A stretch of DNA of 64,000 bases from Megaustenia siamemsis (GCA_032433765.1 JAVIAB010000073.1:55031787-55095786); one strand, 5' to 3'. Counted from the stretch's first letter, positions 13,001 through 28,000 are shown. Translations and numbers: made by a program. Notes: generated from the sequence alone by a model not told the origin.

Positions 13001-16000
13001 TCATAATCGCAGTCTCAGCATTCAGTTAGATGGAGCCAAGTGGTTCAGGTAATCCTCTTATAGTGAACATTACTGTTGTTTCAGAATACTATTTTTTTAT
13101 CACTAAGTGATGTACTGACGCCAATCAACCACTAATATCTTCAGTAATAAAGAAAAGACGATGGTCATACGTTGGACATGTGATGAGAAGAGATAATAAT
13201 CGAATAGCAAAGCAAGCCCTCATATGGGAAACAACAGGTAAAAGAAAAAGAGGAAGACCCAGGGAGACACTGAGAAGAACATTGATGAGAGAGGCAAGAG
13301 CAGCAGGAATCGGCTCCCTCAATGAGATAGAACTGCTTGCACAGAACAGAGACAGATGGCGAGATTTGATAAAATATCTTTAAAAGAAAACTGCTAGAAC
13401 AAAAATTCATATAGGAGAAGGTGTATCTTGGTCTACGCCCTATGGGCCGGTTATGGCTCGAAAGGTCAATAGATAGATAGATGTACTGAGACTCGTGTAC
13501 ATAATTTTTGTGTACTTTTCTTTTTATTATTGATATCTTGTTTCTATATTTTTTTACTAATTTGAAATAAAAATAAATGTTATTTACTGCCCATACTTAA
13601 CTTCATTGGCACATTTTTGGTGTGTCCAAGATGCAGTGTATTCTCACTAGTTCATTGTCAACGAAGTGTAATTTTATTTCTGTGAGCATCTAAACGGCGA
13701 AAATCAAACGCTCATGGTGCCTCTATGTGTCGTAGAGCTAATTGACTGGAGTTGGCCAGTCTATAACGTGGAAACGGGTTCTGGACCGTGCGACTGAGTG
13801 AGTGCACGTGAGTCTAGACCATCCACAGCATCAACATTCAGCGACCACAGCAATCATGATTACAGTAAGTATTCAGATACACCCACACCTGTATACTGAG
13901 TGATTTGGTGAGCATGATAAGAAAAGGGGAGGCGGGATCTGTACATATGCAATGGGTAGAGTCATTGCAGAAGTCAAAAATATGTAAGGTCACCTTTGTC
14001 TTCGCCCACAACATGCGGGAGTACAGGGAAATAAAAGAGCGAACAAGTTGCCTAGCTGCACTATTGTTGAGGATGGTCAACCAATGGATCAGGCGGACAT
14101 CATCAGTGCCCTCCGGAAAGTGGAAAGGACACATGACTTCGACAAACATGAGTCCACGTCACTCCTTCGGATGAAAGAGATGGGAATAAAGATGGGCACA
14201 GCCAGAAATGAGAAACTTTGTGAGCGTATAAGAAGACTAATTAACCAACACAGAACTGGAGTCTTCAGTCACTAGACACTTCTAGACTTGCTGAGGAGTG
14301 GATCTGAGCACCTATGGACATGTTCAGAGTACAATGATGATGACCTGCTAATAACCCAATAACTAAACTTCACTACGTTATAATTTATTGAGTATACTAA
14401 AGTGATCTTTATCACTCCCATTGATTTGTTTGTTGTGTTTAATGTAACTTTATATTGATTGCTGTTATTGTGAAGTTTATCTATCTATCTATCTATTGAC
14501 CTTTCGAGCCGTAACCGGCCCATAGGGCGTAGACCAAGATACACCTTCTCCTATATGAATTTTTTTCTAGCAGTTTTCTTTTAAAGATATTTTATCAAAT
14601 CTCGCCATCTGTCTCTGTTCTGTGCAAGCAGTTCTATCTCATTGAGGGAGCCGATTCCTGCTGCTCTTGCCTCTCTCATCAATGTTCTTCTCAGTGTCTC
14701 CCTGGGTCTTCCTCTTTTTCTTTTACCTGTTGTTTCCCATATGAGGGCTTGCTTTGCTATTCGATTATTATCTCTTCTCATCACATGTCCAACGTATGAC
14801 CATCGTCTTTTCTTTATTACTGAAGATATTAGTGGTTGATTGGCGATTTCTCTAATTTCCTCGTTTGTTTTGAATTCGTTCCATTCTATACCAAGTATTT
14901 TCCTTAGACATTTATTTTCGAATGCGTTCAACTTTGTTTCTATATCTCTTGTTGTTTTCCAGCTTTCACACGCATACGTAAGGGTTGATAGTACATTTGA
15001 TTTGAATAGCCTAAGTTTTGTGTTTGTGCTAATGAGTTTTGATTTCCACAACTTTTCAAGGCTTCTGAAAGACATTGCTGCTTTAGCCAGTCTGATTCTA
15101 ATTTCTTTGCTCGTATCCCCTTCTCGATCAATGTGACTTCCAAGATAGATAAAGTGATCGATCTCTTCTACTGGTTTGTTTTCCATGTATATTTTGTCAC
15201 TTGTTGGAATTAAACTTTTCATGACTTTAGTCTTTTCATGATTGACCTCAAGCCCAATTTTGCTGGCTATTGATGATAGTTCATTTGTGTTTTCCTGCAT
15301 CGTTTTTATCTGACTGCTGATGAGAACTATGTCATCAGCAAAGTCGAGGTCCTCCAAATGGTCTCCTTGTATCCATTCGATGCCTTTATTACCAGTGCAG
15401 CATTTCTTCATTATGAAGTCCATAACAATTCCAAATAACAAGGGCGATAAAATACATCCTTGTTTAACCCCAGTTTCTATTGGGAAACATTCGCTCAGTC
15501 CTTCCTCTGTTCGAACTGCACATGTGTAACCATCATACATGTCTTTGATAATATTTATGATTTTTGATGGTAAGCCATATTGCTTCAGAATTTTCCACAA
15601 AGAATCTCTATGAATACTATCAAATGCTTTTTTGAAGTCGATGAAGTTAAGTACAAAAGGTTTTTGCTTTTCAATGTGTTCCTCCAATATAAGTCGTAGA
15701 GTGAAAATGTGGTCAAGACAGCTTCTCCCTTTTCTAAACCCAGCCTGTTCTTCACGCATTACTGTATCTATTGAATCCTTTATTCTATTTAGGATGATTT
15801 TACAGAATAACTTTGAGGCAACTGACAAAAGTGTCACGCCTCTCCAGTTGTTACAATCTCTAAGATTGCCCTTTTTTGGGATCTTAACAATGATTCCTTT
15901 TTTCCATTTATGAGGCGTCTTCTCTGTTTTCCAAATGATGTTGAACATTTTTTGGAGATGTATTAAATTATGGCTATCAATTGCCTTGAGGATCTCAGCT

Positions 16001-19000
16001 GTTAACTTATCCTCTCCAGCAGCCTTGTTATTGGTCATTAGCTTTAAGGTGGTTTCTATTTCACTCAAGGTGAAGTCATCTAAATTTACATCTAATTCTG
16101 CTGCTGGTGTTTCAGCTTCAAAATCTATTAAACTGTGAGGTAGTGGACGGTTAAGAATTTCTTTGAAGTGTTCCGCCCAACGGGCTTTTATGTCTGCGCT
16201 TGTTGTTAGCATTAATCCAGATTTGTCTAGAATTGGTGTTCCACTGGATGTATAGGTGTTTGTCAGCATCTTTTGTACAGTATAGAGAGTTCTGCTGTCT
16301 CCTGTAATTGCAGCTGTCTCTGCTTTCTCTGCCAAGTTGTCTATATAAGCTCTTGTATCTCTTCTTGCCGAACTTTTCACTTTGTTGTCTAATTCTTTGT
16401 ATGTTGCTTTTGCCAGAACCTTTCCAAGATCTGTCTTTACATTAGTCATGGCTCTCTTGCTTCTCTTCTTTCTTTGATGTATTTCCATGTGGTGTCTGAG
16501 ATCCAAGCTCGTTTTTCCATTTTCTTCAGTCCGGCACTTGCTTCTGCTGCTGTCATTAGTATTTTGCTCTGTGAGTCCCACATTTCATTGATATCTAAGT
16601 CTATTTCACCGAGTGCTGAATAACAATTACTTAGCTCTATGTTAAACTTTTCCTTTATGGCTTCATCTTTCAGTTTATGACTATCAATTTTATGTGTAAT
16701 TGACCTCTTCTGTTGGTTTCTAAATTTTAATCTTATTTTCCCAATGCACAGTTGTGGTCACTATTAACATCAGCACCTCTGTAAGCTCTTACATCTATTA
16801 ATGATGATCTGAATTGTTGTTTAATACATAGGTGGTCAATTTGATTTGATGTTCTATCATCAGGAGATATCCATGTTGTTTTGTGAATATTTTTGTGTGG
16901 AAATAATGTCCCACCTATAACTAAATTTTCTATTAAACATAATTCTATTAATCTTTCTCCATTCTGACTTGTTGTATTACAGCCTTCTCTCCCCATCACA
17001 TGTTCCACTCCTGCGTTATCTTGTCCTACTTTGGCGTTGAAGTCTCCCATTACAATTAAAAGATCGTGTTTTGGTATTTTGTTTATAAGTTGTTGCAGTT
17101 GGTTATAAAAATCGTCCTTAACTTCATCATCAGCTTCGTTAGTAGGCGCATAACATTGAATAATTGAAAGTCTTCCATGTTTTGTTTTGTATCGTGTTCG
17201 TATCAGACGGCTGTTTACCGGTTCCCATTCTAATAAACTTCTTGCAGCTTTGTCTGTCATCATTATGCCTACTCCTTCACGGTGTTTTCCATCTTCCCTT
17301 CCAGAAAAAACTACTATTTTATTATCAATAGATCTCCTACCTGTTCCAAGCCAGCGCATTTCGCTTAATCCTAAAATATCTAGATCGTATCTGTCCATCT
17401 CGCTCGCGACCTGTGCATGTTTCGTCGGAGCGGCCATTGTTCGCACATTCCAGAATCCTATTTTTTTGTTGTTTTAGGGCCGAAAAAACTATCACTACTA
17501 TCTACTGCTAATTTACACATTCTGTATCAGGTCTACGTTTCATTAACAACATCGTTTTTACGATAGCGGCTTGTTAAACCTCTGATCAACGGTTCTATAC
17601 CAAGCCGGAAGTTTATACCTGCATTTATTTATAAGTCACATCTCTCTTCCTGTTTTTTTCTATTTGGCCTTACATTTGATTTGATATTTTTAATTTGAGA
17701 AAATCGCCCAATAAAAGGAAACAAAAACTAAGAATGTTTAAATAATAAAACAAACATTATCCATTGCTGCTGTCTTCTCTTTTCTTAGTGTCCACCCGTT
17801 AAGTGGGCATGGATGTTTTGTGTCACTAGTTTATGGAGAAAACCATGATATCTACACCCTTCAGCCCAACACATCCATCTTCAACATGGGTAGAATTGCT
17901 TAATATTTTCCAGGTAGCAACAATTTGTGCCTACTCTTTTTGACCATACACTGCCAAGGGCTCATTAACTTGTGTGTGTGCACACAGGACCTTCTATTTT
18001 TCACTGATTTTCAAGATGGCTAGATATTGCAACTCACAACCCAGAGACCAGGGGGAGGGTAAAGCCACATGGAAATCATAGTTTTGATTTTTCTTTTTCA
18101 AAATTCCACTGCCTGTGGTGGGAATTAAACCCAGGAACTTTCTTTCCAGAGGCCAAGATCCTACCTCTGGACCATCAATTTCCCCTGATACACTGCAGTG
18201 AATGCAGTGCTGTTTATGGATAATTTAATTGTATGTATGTTATTTCAGAAATAATAAAGGACATACTGACTGGTGTAGTTGGTCACACTGTTTACTATTT
18301 TCTTTGATATATTGTTGCACACAATGATAGTCATCATCATGCGCTATATCGGTTGGCGTAGGCGATCATGATTGAAGATCTACAATCTTCAATCCGCCAT
18401 ACAGCATATCAATTCTGTTTGTTGACTGTTTTCCATGCCATGGCACCTAGCTATCTAGTATTTTCTCTCTCTGTTGTCCGTGATATCTCTTTCCCTGTAT
18501 TTTGCCAGTTGTAACCAAGTATTCCAACTTTCTTTCCTCTTCTCATGATGTGTCCAAAAAATGTTGATTGTTTCTTTCTGACATTTTTTAAGAGCTCCCT
18601 TTTGTGTTGGTCTCTTTAAGAATTTTCTCGTTGGTCTTTTTAGCTTTACAAGGAACTTTCAACATTCTTCTGAGAAATCCCATCTCTGTGGCCTCTAATT
18701 TTCTTTTCATTTGTTTGTTTCTATTTATCTATCTATTGACCTTTCGAGCCGTAGCCGGCCCATAGGGCGTAGACCAAGATACTCCTTCTCTTATCTAAAT
18801 TTTTATTCTAGCAGTTTTTAATTCTTTTAAAGATATTTTATCAAATCTCGCCATTTGTCTCTGTTCTGTGCAAACAGCTCTATCTCATTGAGGAAGCCGA
18901 TTCTTGCTGCTCTTGCCTCTCTCATCAATGTTCTTCTCAGTGTCTCTCTGGGTCTTCCTCTTTTTCTCTTATTGTGTTTCCCACATGAGGACTTGCTTTG

Positions 19001-22000
19001 TTATTCTGTTATTATCTCTTCTCATCACATGTCCAACATATGACCATCGTCTTTCCTTTATTACTGAAGATATTAGTGGTTGATTGGCGATTTTTCTAAT
19101 TTCCTCATTTGTTTTGAATTCGTTCCACGCTATACCAAGTATTTGTTTGTTTACTGTCCATGATTTGCTTCCATAGGTCAGAATTGTCTTGATGATAATA
19201 GACCACTTATAATAATTTTCTCCTTATTCCTGTAGCTCTCTTCTCATAAAATTACCACCACATCTCTGGACTCTAGCATTCCTTTCATTACAACATTCTC
19301 CAAATACATAGACTACTTCTTGATATGGGTTCAACATAAGTACAATTTGCTACAATTATAGGTTTTTAAAGGTTTTTAAAATTCGCTGCTGCTTCAGCTG
19401 TCCTGCTTCTGATCTCTTCCTGTGTTTCACCTTTTGATCTACTTTACTACCAAGGTATATAAAGTGGTCTACTCTTTCCAATGCCTGATGATTGAGATAT
19501 ATATTGCCCTGTGGGGTATTGTTATTTTTGTTTTATTCCTGTTGATTTCAAGTCCTATTCTTTCTGCCATGGATGATAATGTAACTGTAGTATTTTGCAT
19601 CTTGTTGATATTGTCATTTAGGAGCACTATAGCATCTACAAAATCTAGATCTTCCAGGTAATCCTTGTTGTATCATTGAATACCATTATTGCCTTTACAA
19701 CATTAATTCATTATGTAATAAATGGTAATTCCAAATAGAAATGGTGATTGTATACATCCCTATTTTACTTCTGCTTCAATCCAAAACCAATCGCTCATTC
19801 CTTCCTCTGTGCGAACTGAGCAAGTATAGCTGTCAATTATGTCTTTAATGATGTTGGTAATTTTTGGTAGTATTTCATAATGTTTCAAGATATTTCACAA
19901 GGACTATCTATGTATGCTGTCAAACACTTTTTAAAATCAATGAAATTACAGATTAATGGTTGTTTTTTTGTATGTTCTTCTAGTATAATCTTTAGAATGA
20001 ATATTTGGTCAGGACACTTCTCTTTCTCTATCCTGCTTGTTATTCAAGCATAATATTATTACTTTAGCATCTTTTATTCTGTTCAGCATGACTCTACAGA
20101 AAACTCTGGAGGTAGCTGCAACTGATAAAAGCGTTATTTCTCTCCAGTTATTACAATTTTCAAGATCACCTTTTTTTTTATGTCAATTTGATAATGATCC
20201 CTTTCTTCCAATTTGTAGGAATTTTGTCTTCATCCCAAATTTTATTAAATAACTTTTTTTTCAGTGGAGTAAGTTTTAAGTGTTATATGTTTTCAGCATC
20301 TCTGGCGTTATATATCTGCTTCAGAGGCTATATTGTTAGCCATGTGTCTAACTGTTAATTTAATTTCTGTTCAACTGATTTCTTTTATTGTGATGTCTAA
20401 TGTATGAGTTGGTGCTTCTATTTAAACTGCATCAGATGACTGGGATGTGGGCAGTTAAGGTTATCCTGGAAATGTTCAGCCCATCAGGCTTTTTAATTAG
20501 TACTGGAAGTTAGTAAGGTGCCATCATTGCTCAAAACAGGTCCACCATTTGATGTCAAGGAGCTGCTAGTTGTTTCTGTATATTATATAATGCCTTCATA
20601 TTTCCAGTTTTGGAGGCTAATTTAGCTTCAACTGCCAGATTATCTATATAAGTTCTTTTAACATGTCTTGCTGAGTTTTTTACCTTACTATCAAGGTCCC
20701 TATTTGTTGCTTTGGCTAGTATTTTAGCTAATTCAGTCTTGACATTTAACAAGCTAGTTTAGCTTCATGCCTATTTTGGATGTTTCCATGTGATGTCTGA
20801 GATCCATGCTTTTCTTTGAGTTTCCTTGAATCCAAGACAAAATTCAGCTGATGTAATCATATATATGTAGTATGTGATGATGTGGAGCAATTCCCATTAT
20901 AACACTGCCAAATTCTACAGCAAGCATAAATGGTTTCCCCACCTAGAGTTGCCCCTAAGTGAGTCTCAGGGTAAGGTTGTCAGCCTAACGGTCCATGCAG
21001 GATGGAAAGTAAACACAACCTCCATCTTGGAATGCACCAGATATACTCATATTCATTGTTTATTATAAGCACAATCTGTGAACAATATTAGATATACTAA
21101 GCAAAAACTGTGCTGTTAACTTGTTGTTACTGTTTAAGGCCAAAATCACTGTGTGGTCTAGGATCTGTCATGACAACTCATCAGGACAAGCAAATCAAGC
21201 TGTTGTTTGGGAACACAGCATCAGGTGATAGAGGTTTTTTCCTTTCTCTATATCACTACCCATATGGCTCATTAACATTAAAATATTTATAATCATTCTT
21301 CTCTGTATGTGTTTCTATGTATTTGTATACAAAAATAGCCCATGAAGATTATCTAATTGAATCAGGAAAATATATATTTTTCTTCAGTTATTAAAGCATA
21401 TTTAACATGGTCTAAAAAATGTGTTCTCTCCATTCCTTAAGATTAACGGGGAATGTAGTGTTACTGCCCATATTTTTCAGTGGCTAACAGCACATTTTAT
21501 AGGTTATGTGGTTGCCTTACTTTCCAGAAAATTCTAGCACCATTTAAGGCTGGATGAACCTAGGTGCTAGTAATAAGGACTGACCTAATCTCTTGTCCTT
21601 AGCAGTCCAATTCACTAATCACTCAGTTACCACATCCAGAACTTAAGGAAGACATAATAGGAATCATGAAAAAAGGCACCTAAACAGACACAGAGAGAAA
21701 GCACATAGCAGAAAAACACATAAACAACAACTGCCCACAGGACTTCTGGTCACACATATACATTGATGGCTCTGCTACAAACGCCCCCAGAAATGAAGGA
21801 GGTGGTGTGTTCTTGTGGCTGAATAACCAGGAAGAGATCACCAAATCAATAGCTACTGGAAAATTCTCAAACAAGTATAAAGCAGAAGCTGAAGCCCTTG
21901 AATTTGCTGCAAAACTGGCTATCCAACACAAAAATAACATGCACAAGAAATTTGTGGTACTGACTGATGCACTGTCAGTCCTAATGGCTCTAAAACCCCA

Positions 22001-25000
22001 GGAACAGTGAGCTAGATGACTTGAGAACAACCCTAGACCAACTGTGCAATAACTTCCAGAGAGTGGTCATCCAGTGGATACCATCACACTGCAATATATT
22101 TGGAAACGAATGTGCAGACAAACTAGCTGAGGAGTGAGGGAGATTACCACAAGAGAACCATCTGGTCAGCTACGATGAAGCCAAATCTATCATCAAAGGC
22201 CAGTACCATGAAAAATAGAAACAAGAACACCCAAAGTATAATGAGAGGGACGGATACCTCCAACTATCAAGGAGGGATCAAGTCATCACACTTCACCTAC
22301 GCACTGGCCACAACAGAATGAGAAACCACATTTCACCAAACTCAAAATAGGAACTACCAGCCAGTGCCACTGTACTCTGGATAATATGACAACAAAACAT
22401 GTTCTACAGGATTGCCCCCAACACACAAGCCTGAGAAGGACAATGTGGCCCACACCAACCTCCCTGGAAGAGAAACTATACGGGGCAACAGAATCACTTA
22501 AACAGACAGCTGCCTTCATAAGAAAGTCCAGACTCCTAGTTTGAATGAGCCATGATCACAGCAGAAGAAGAAGAATCACCACATTTCCCAGCAGCACTGT
22601 AAATTATATATGAAAAAATATGCTGCTGTTTTCTGTTTAGTAGACACTTTTAAAGATGGAAATATTTTCATTGCATAAAAATTATTTGTGACATATTTTT
22701 TGGCATCTTCCTAGTGTTGATAAGTCGTGCTGTTTCCTTTATCATGCCTGACTCAGCAGTCTTTTAGTCTTGTATCACTGGTTCTTATTGAATTATCTGA
22801 TAGTTGTGTTATATCTGGTGTGTTATATCTGGTGTGTTATATCTGGTGTGTTATATCCGGTGTGTTATATCTGGTGTGTTATATCTGGTTTCCTCGTGTC
22901 ACTTTTGCAGATATTTTTGTAATGGAGGAATGTAGGTCTTTGATTCTGTTATCAGAAATCAACTTTCAGGAATTCTTTTGAAATCATTACATTTTCATTC
23001 AATATAAGCAATGCATAATGTACATCCACATTGCATGACACTGAAAGCAATGTAGTTCCAGGTAAAGGTAAGTCAGTGGGAGAAGAAGACTATCCTACAT
23101 TCACATGAATTCGAAGCAGCAGTGAAAGACTTGAAATAATAAAAATCTCCTGGCATGGATAACATTTCAGCTGAATTGACAGGGGAGAGGCTCTGATAAA
23201 TGTACTTTACTGTTATATGTAACACGATCTGGTGGATTGGGGAATGGCCATTAACATGGACCTAGTTCTTAATCATTAGTATCCCAAAGAAAGGAAAACT
23301 CTACCAATGTCAGAACTACAGTACAACCATCAGTTTTATCAACTATCAAAGTAAAGTAATGTTAAAAATCATACTTAGCCAGTTAAAACCACAATTTAAA
23401 AAAGAGCAATGCAGAGAAACAGGCAGGTTTTCATGCAGATTGAAATGAAACAGAACAAACAGTCTTTTGAAGCTAATGTATGATCATTACAATAATAATG
23501 CTTGTCATATGTTCCTACTTTTCCAGATGCTAAAAGTCCAGCCTGAGTTTGCACTTCTACTGTGTTTAACAAGGTTGTCTTGTCTTCTCTTCTTCACTTT
23601 TAGTATTGTCTTCCTCACTTTCATCTTCTTTCCAATGCTTGTGAGGTTTCTGAATTATTCCTATTCTATAGTCTATCAGCTTCACTGAATATTTCTCATA
23701 ATATAAGCTTACCTAACTTTCTGGTTATCATCCATGAGATGCAAATCATTCTTTTAAAGAAATGCATTTGTGTTGAGATCACTCTTAATATATTATATTT
23801 ATTATTACTTTTTCATTTTCATAGTGAGTTGAGTTGCATTGTGTTTTTGACTTTTATATCATCATCATCAAGTACCGTGCCTGCTGGCATAGGTGATCAT
23901 GTCTCTCTACAACTTTCGATCTTGACAGTTATTACAATTTATTTCAGCTGTTCTGTTCTCATTACATGGCCAAAAAATTATGATTATTTCTTCCTAATAT
24001 TGGAAATTAGCTCTCTTTTTGCTTTGGCAAATGATTTTTGAAAGGAAGGTTTAAAAGACCAAAGATTACTTTAAAGTAGCCCAGGGGAAAAAAGGCAGAG
24101 ATCATAAATTTGATTTTAATGGTTTGTTGCGATGCTATTTTATTGACTGTTTTGACATTAATAATTTGTTATTGGGGGTCTCATTAATAGGTATCTTCAA
24201 ACATGAGGGTCCATTTGATGTATATATTGACCTGCATGCAGTAAAAGAGCTATACTCCTTTGAGGTTTGTGATTTCTTTTTTATCTTCATGTACATGTTC
24301 ATCATTTTAGTCCTACTGCATTAAATAAAAAAAGAAAAGAACAACTTCTGCCTGCCTACATGTATGTCTAAAATTATGAGAAATATCATGTTTCATCAAC
24401 ACTTATACACTTATATTACAACTCATATATATGTTCACTATATTTCCATATGCAAGTTTATTTTGGTTATAAAACTTGTATTTCTCCATGCTTGCATTTT
24501 ATGTGATAAACATTTGTTAATTGTGTTACAAACACTTGTACTATAACTTGTCCTTTTATTATATGTAGCATATGTCAGTTCATTATGCTATCAACACCTC
24601 TACTTTGTTACATAAACCTATTTTGCATCTTGGAATAGCAGATGGAATTTTGTTAAAGTGTTAATTGATTTTTATTTGTCAATTTAGGTCAATGATGATG
24701 GTGTAAAGTTTGGTGCAGCTACTACCCTGACCAACTTCATGAACAAACTGAAGACAAACCAAGAAAAACCAGGATTGAAGTACTTCTCTGCTGTTCACAG
24801 GCACCTCAAGTTTATTGCCAATGTCATGGTTCGGAATGTAAGACCTCAAATCTTTTATGAAAGTTGTAGATGTAAATAAGCAAAAGCTTTCTGTAAGTTA
24901 TGGCATAGTAGACATTAATAGACTTTGAGACTTTAGGGTAGGAAGACAAGAAAATGATTAATTTTACATAGAATGCTTCAAAAAGATGAATTAGTGAGTT

Positions 25001-28000
25001 ATTAAGTCTCACATAAACAAATATATAGAGCATAGGTTAGAGGCAATAAAAGTAAAAAAGTAAAGTGCCCCATCACGCCAAGTGACGTATAAGGAATATG
25101 GTATTAGTGACCATAATTTTTATAGACCTTCGGCTCATGATTTTTGGGTAATGTGGTCGGTATTATGCCTGTGCCCCTTTACTTTCCCAGGAAAAATCTG
25201 GTATCTATTAAGGTTGGGTAAACCTGGAAGTCAATCAGGATCAAACTCAACCTATCCTTAGTAGTCCAGTTCACAAACCACTGAGCTATTGTGGCTCCCA
25301 GTTAGAGGGAATGATGTTGATCAGTTCTATCCTCAACCAGATATTTTTTTCTGAGCATTTCACTACATCATATGACATTTATTTTTAAAACCACTTTATC
25401 ATTATGTGTCTCTGATAATTTTTCTGTCTTTTTCGGCTTCTCTTTATCTAGATCTGGAGTTCTGAATCTTTTGGTGCCCACGGGCACATTTGAAATTTCC
25501 CAAAGAACTATGGGTGCTATTATCCAAATTTACTGTTAACAATGGCTACTCATATCTATAAAACAGCTATTTGGTCATTGCATGGTTATTATGTCTCCAT
25601 TTTAAAAGAAAATGAATAAAATATCACTGTATCTTACCAGCAAAAATTATAAATCTTCTGAAGATAAACAAAAATATGAACATTAAAATAGAAACCATTA
25701 CACTATACTGAACTATGTGATTTTTACCATTGAATTTTTTCTACTAGATTTTCAAAGTTGGGGACATGATTTATGTAAATTCAAGTTCACCTCTACTCAT
25801 GTCTTTAAAGACACCACATCATGGCTAATTTCAACTGCTAAATCTTCTTTGTTCTCATGGTTACCACTTCTATTCATTGGGAAGGAAAAAACGCCAGTGT
25901 TTGCTTCATTCTTTCTTTTATTTTTTCTCTCTGTCTTTTGTTCAACTGAATGCAGAACAAAAAATGATGTCACTTGCTAGAATGAGGCTAGAACTTCCTG
26001 GGCACCAAGAAAATTTGCGGCGGGAGGAATGACACCCCCTGACACCATGTTGAGAACTACTGATCTAGATCATTCCTTATGTCACTAATTTTGCATACTT
26101 TTACTGCAGAATATATTTCATGTGAATTTTCCATCGTTTTATTTTTTTTAAATATTATTTACAAAAGTCATAACCATATTTTTATATGCTTGCAAGATGT
26201 GAACACTAACAGAATCCTAGCAAAGAACTACAGAGAAGATCTATCTATCTATCTATTGACCTTTCGAGCCATAGCCGGCCCATAGGGTGTAGACCCGGAT
26301 ACTCCTTCTCTTAGAGAAGAATACAAAATATGAAATTGAAATGCTTTGAAAAAATCCTGTGCATCTCCTAGTGAAACAATGTTACAACTGAAGAGATTCA
26401 AAATAGAATAAGCAGCTCATAGTTTCCTATAAGGACCACTTGATCACTATTAAGAAACATAAAACGAAGGGATGTGACCTTATATTCTACTGAATATACT
26501 TTTTTAAAAATATATCACATTAGAAATGCTGAATGGGTAAAGAAATTGTGGAAGAGAAAGTGGAAAGCCATCATCAGAGAAATAACTCAGCTCACAATGA
26601 ACAGTTTGCAGAGTGGAAGGAGGTGTGGTAGTATCCACTCAGGCAATGTAATGTTGATTCATGTTGGTCAAACTATTCTTTAGGAAAGAACTGTGTAAAA
26701 CATTTGAACTCATGTGGTATTGACATAACACACCTTAAATATTGATTAGTAAAGAGCCCATTGAAATCATTTTGCTATGAGGTACCATGATAATTGAGAT
26801 AGAAGAATAGAGAATAGTCAATATTGTTTAAGAAATCTATGAGAAGCTTTAGGGGATCAATCAGAAGGTTTTTTATTCTGCATGAATTTTTAGAGGAGAG
26901 GATTTTCACAGAAGAAATTTAGGGTTTTTGGAGAAATCAGTGCTTATTAGAGAGATCAGGTATTAAGATTTCATAGAAGAAAGAGTTGTTGTTTACAGGT
27001 TACACATAGAAGTTATATTATCATGTTTGATTTTGGGCTAGCCAAAGAAGTTGTGCTGATATTCTAATAGAACCTGGATAGTCTTATACCACCAGCATTT
27101 GCCATATATAATAGAATATAATAATATAATATAATGTAGTGTAGTGTAGTGTAGTGTAGTGTAGTGTAGTGTAATGTATTGTAATGCAATGCAACACAAT
27201 GCAATGCAATGATATGATGCAATGAAATGCAATAAACTTTTTCACAAATGGCATATATAGTTTAATAAATTTGTCAATGGCCATAACCACAGAAGCTTGT
27301 TACAACCATCCAAGCTGCCATAATGAGTTGTGCAATAGGGAGGAAGGATTAAAAAATTAAGAGGAAATTAAATTGTAGAAGTATTTTTAAAAATTAAGGT
27401 CCCAGTTTAAAATTCCAGTTTGGAAGGAAATTATTATTTAAAAAAATATATATATACATATATAATTGTGATGGGACAGCTCAACCCATATCACTATGGA
27501 CTGACACTTATTTCAGGCTGGATGCATTGCTGGTAACCTGATGATCAAACATGCTCACCCTGACTTCCCATCTGACATTTTTACAATGTTGGAGTGTCTG
27601 GCTACAAGAATTGAAGTTTATGGTAAGAACACAGAAACTGAAGTGTTACATTTTTGCTGACTTGTGGACTAACATCTTCTTCAGCTGCTGCATTCACACA
27701 ACTACTTCTCGTTGTTCACTCTTAAAAATATGTTAAGTGGATATAGATAAGTTGTGTTGTAGTTTACAGAAAACTGCAAGTTCTGCCCTTCAGCCGACAC
27801 ATCTATCTTCAGGAAAGCATATTTAGGTGCCAGATTGGGTTACTAATTCCTACTCATGCTAGACCTTATCCAGTTCTGATTCACTTACATGATGCAAGCA
27901 GCCAGCTATGAGTTGTTGACCACTTTCAGCCCATTTTGCTGTTAGTCATCAACTGCTAGTATCAGTTCAAAGGTTTCTTCTCCTTCCTTGCTTATCATTA

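Larger units (their letters stand above)
14481..17607 (-). mobile_element. RTE-B, nearly full-length LINE (3.1 kb)
   Basis: One frame family encodes AP endonuclease then reverse transcriptase, followed by a 3' UTR ending in (TAGA)n. A 9 bp match, gaagtttat, at 14472-14480 and 17608-17616 is the likely TSD, giving 3,127 bp. Short flanks make the right-hand edge less certain. Three single-base lesions (near 17455, 16735, 16470) break the reading frame. Confidence 0.9.

Noticed and set aside
14581..16581. 666-codon open frame as a host gene
   Set aside because: It carries RT motifs [19 protein letters not shown] and FADD and sits inside a TSD-flanked RTE-B.
20874..21068. 64-codon plus-strand frame just before exon 6
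   Set aside because: No similarity and no join in phase with exon 6, which continues cleanly from exon 5.
25230..25300. tRNA gene on the minus strand (and at the other SINE heads)
   Set aside because: A and B boxes are present but no clean cloverleaf or terminator; they are heads of TSD-flanked SINEs.
27038..27290. Minus-strand frames rich in [10 protein letters not shown]
   Set aside because: Translation of a pentanucleotide microsatellite.
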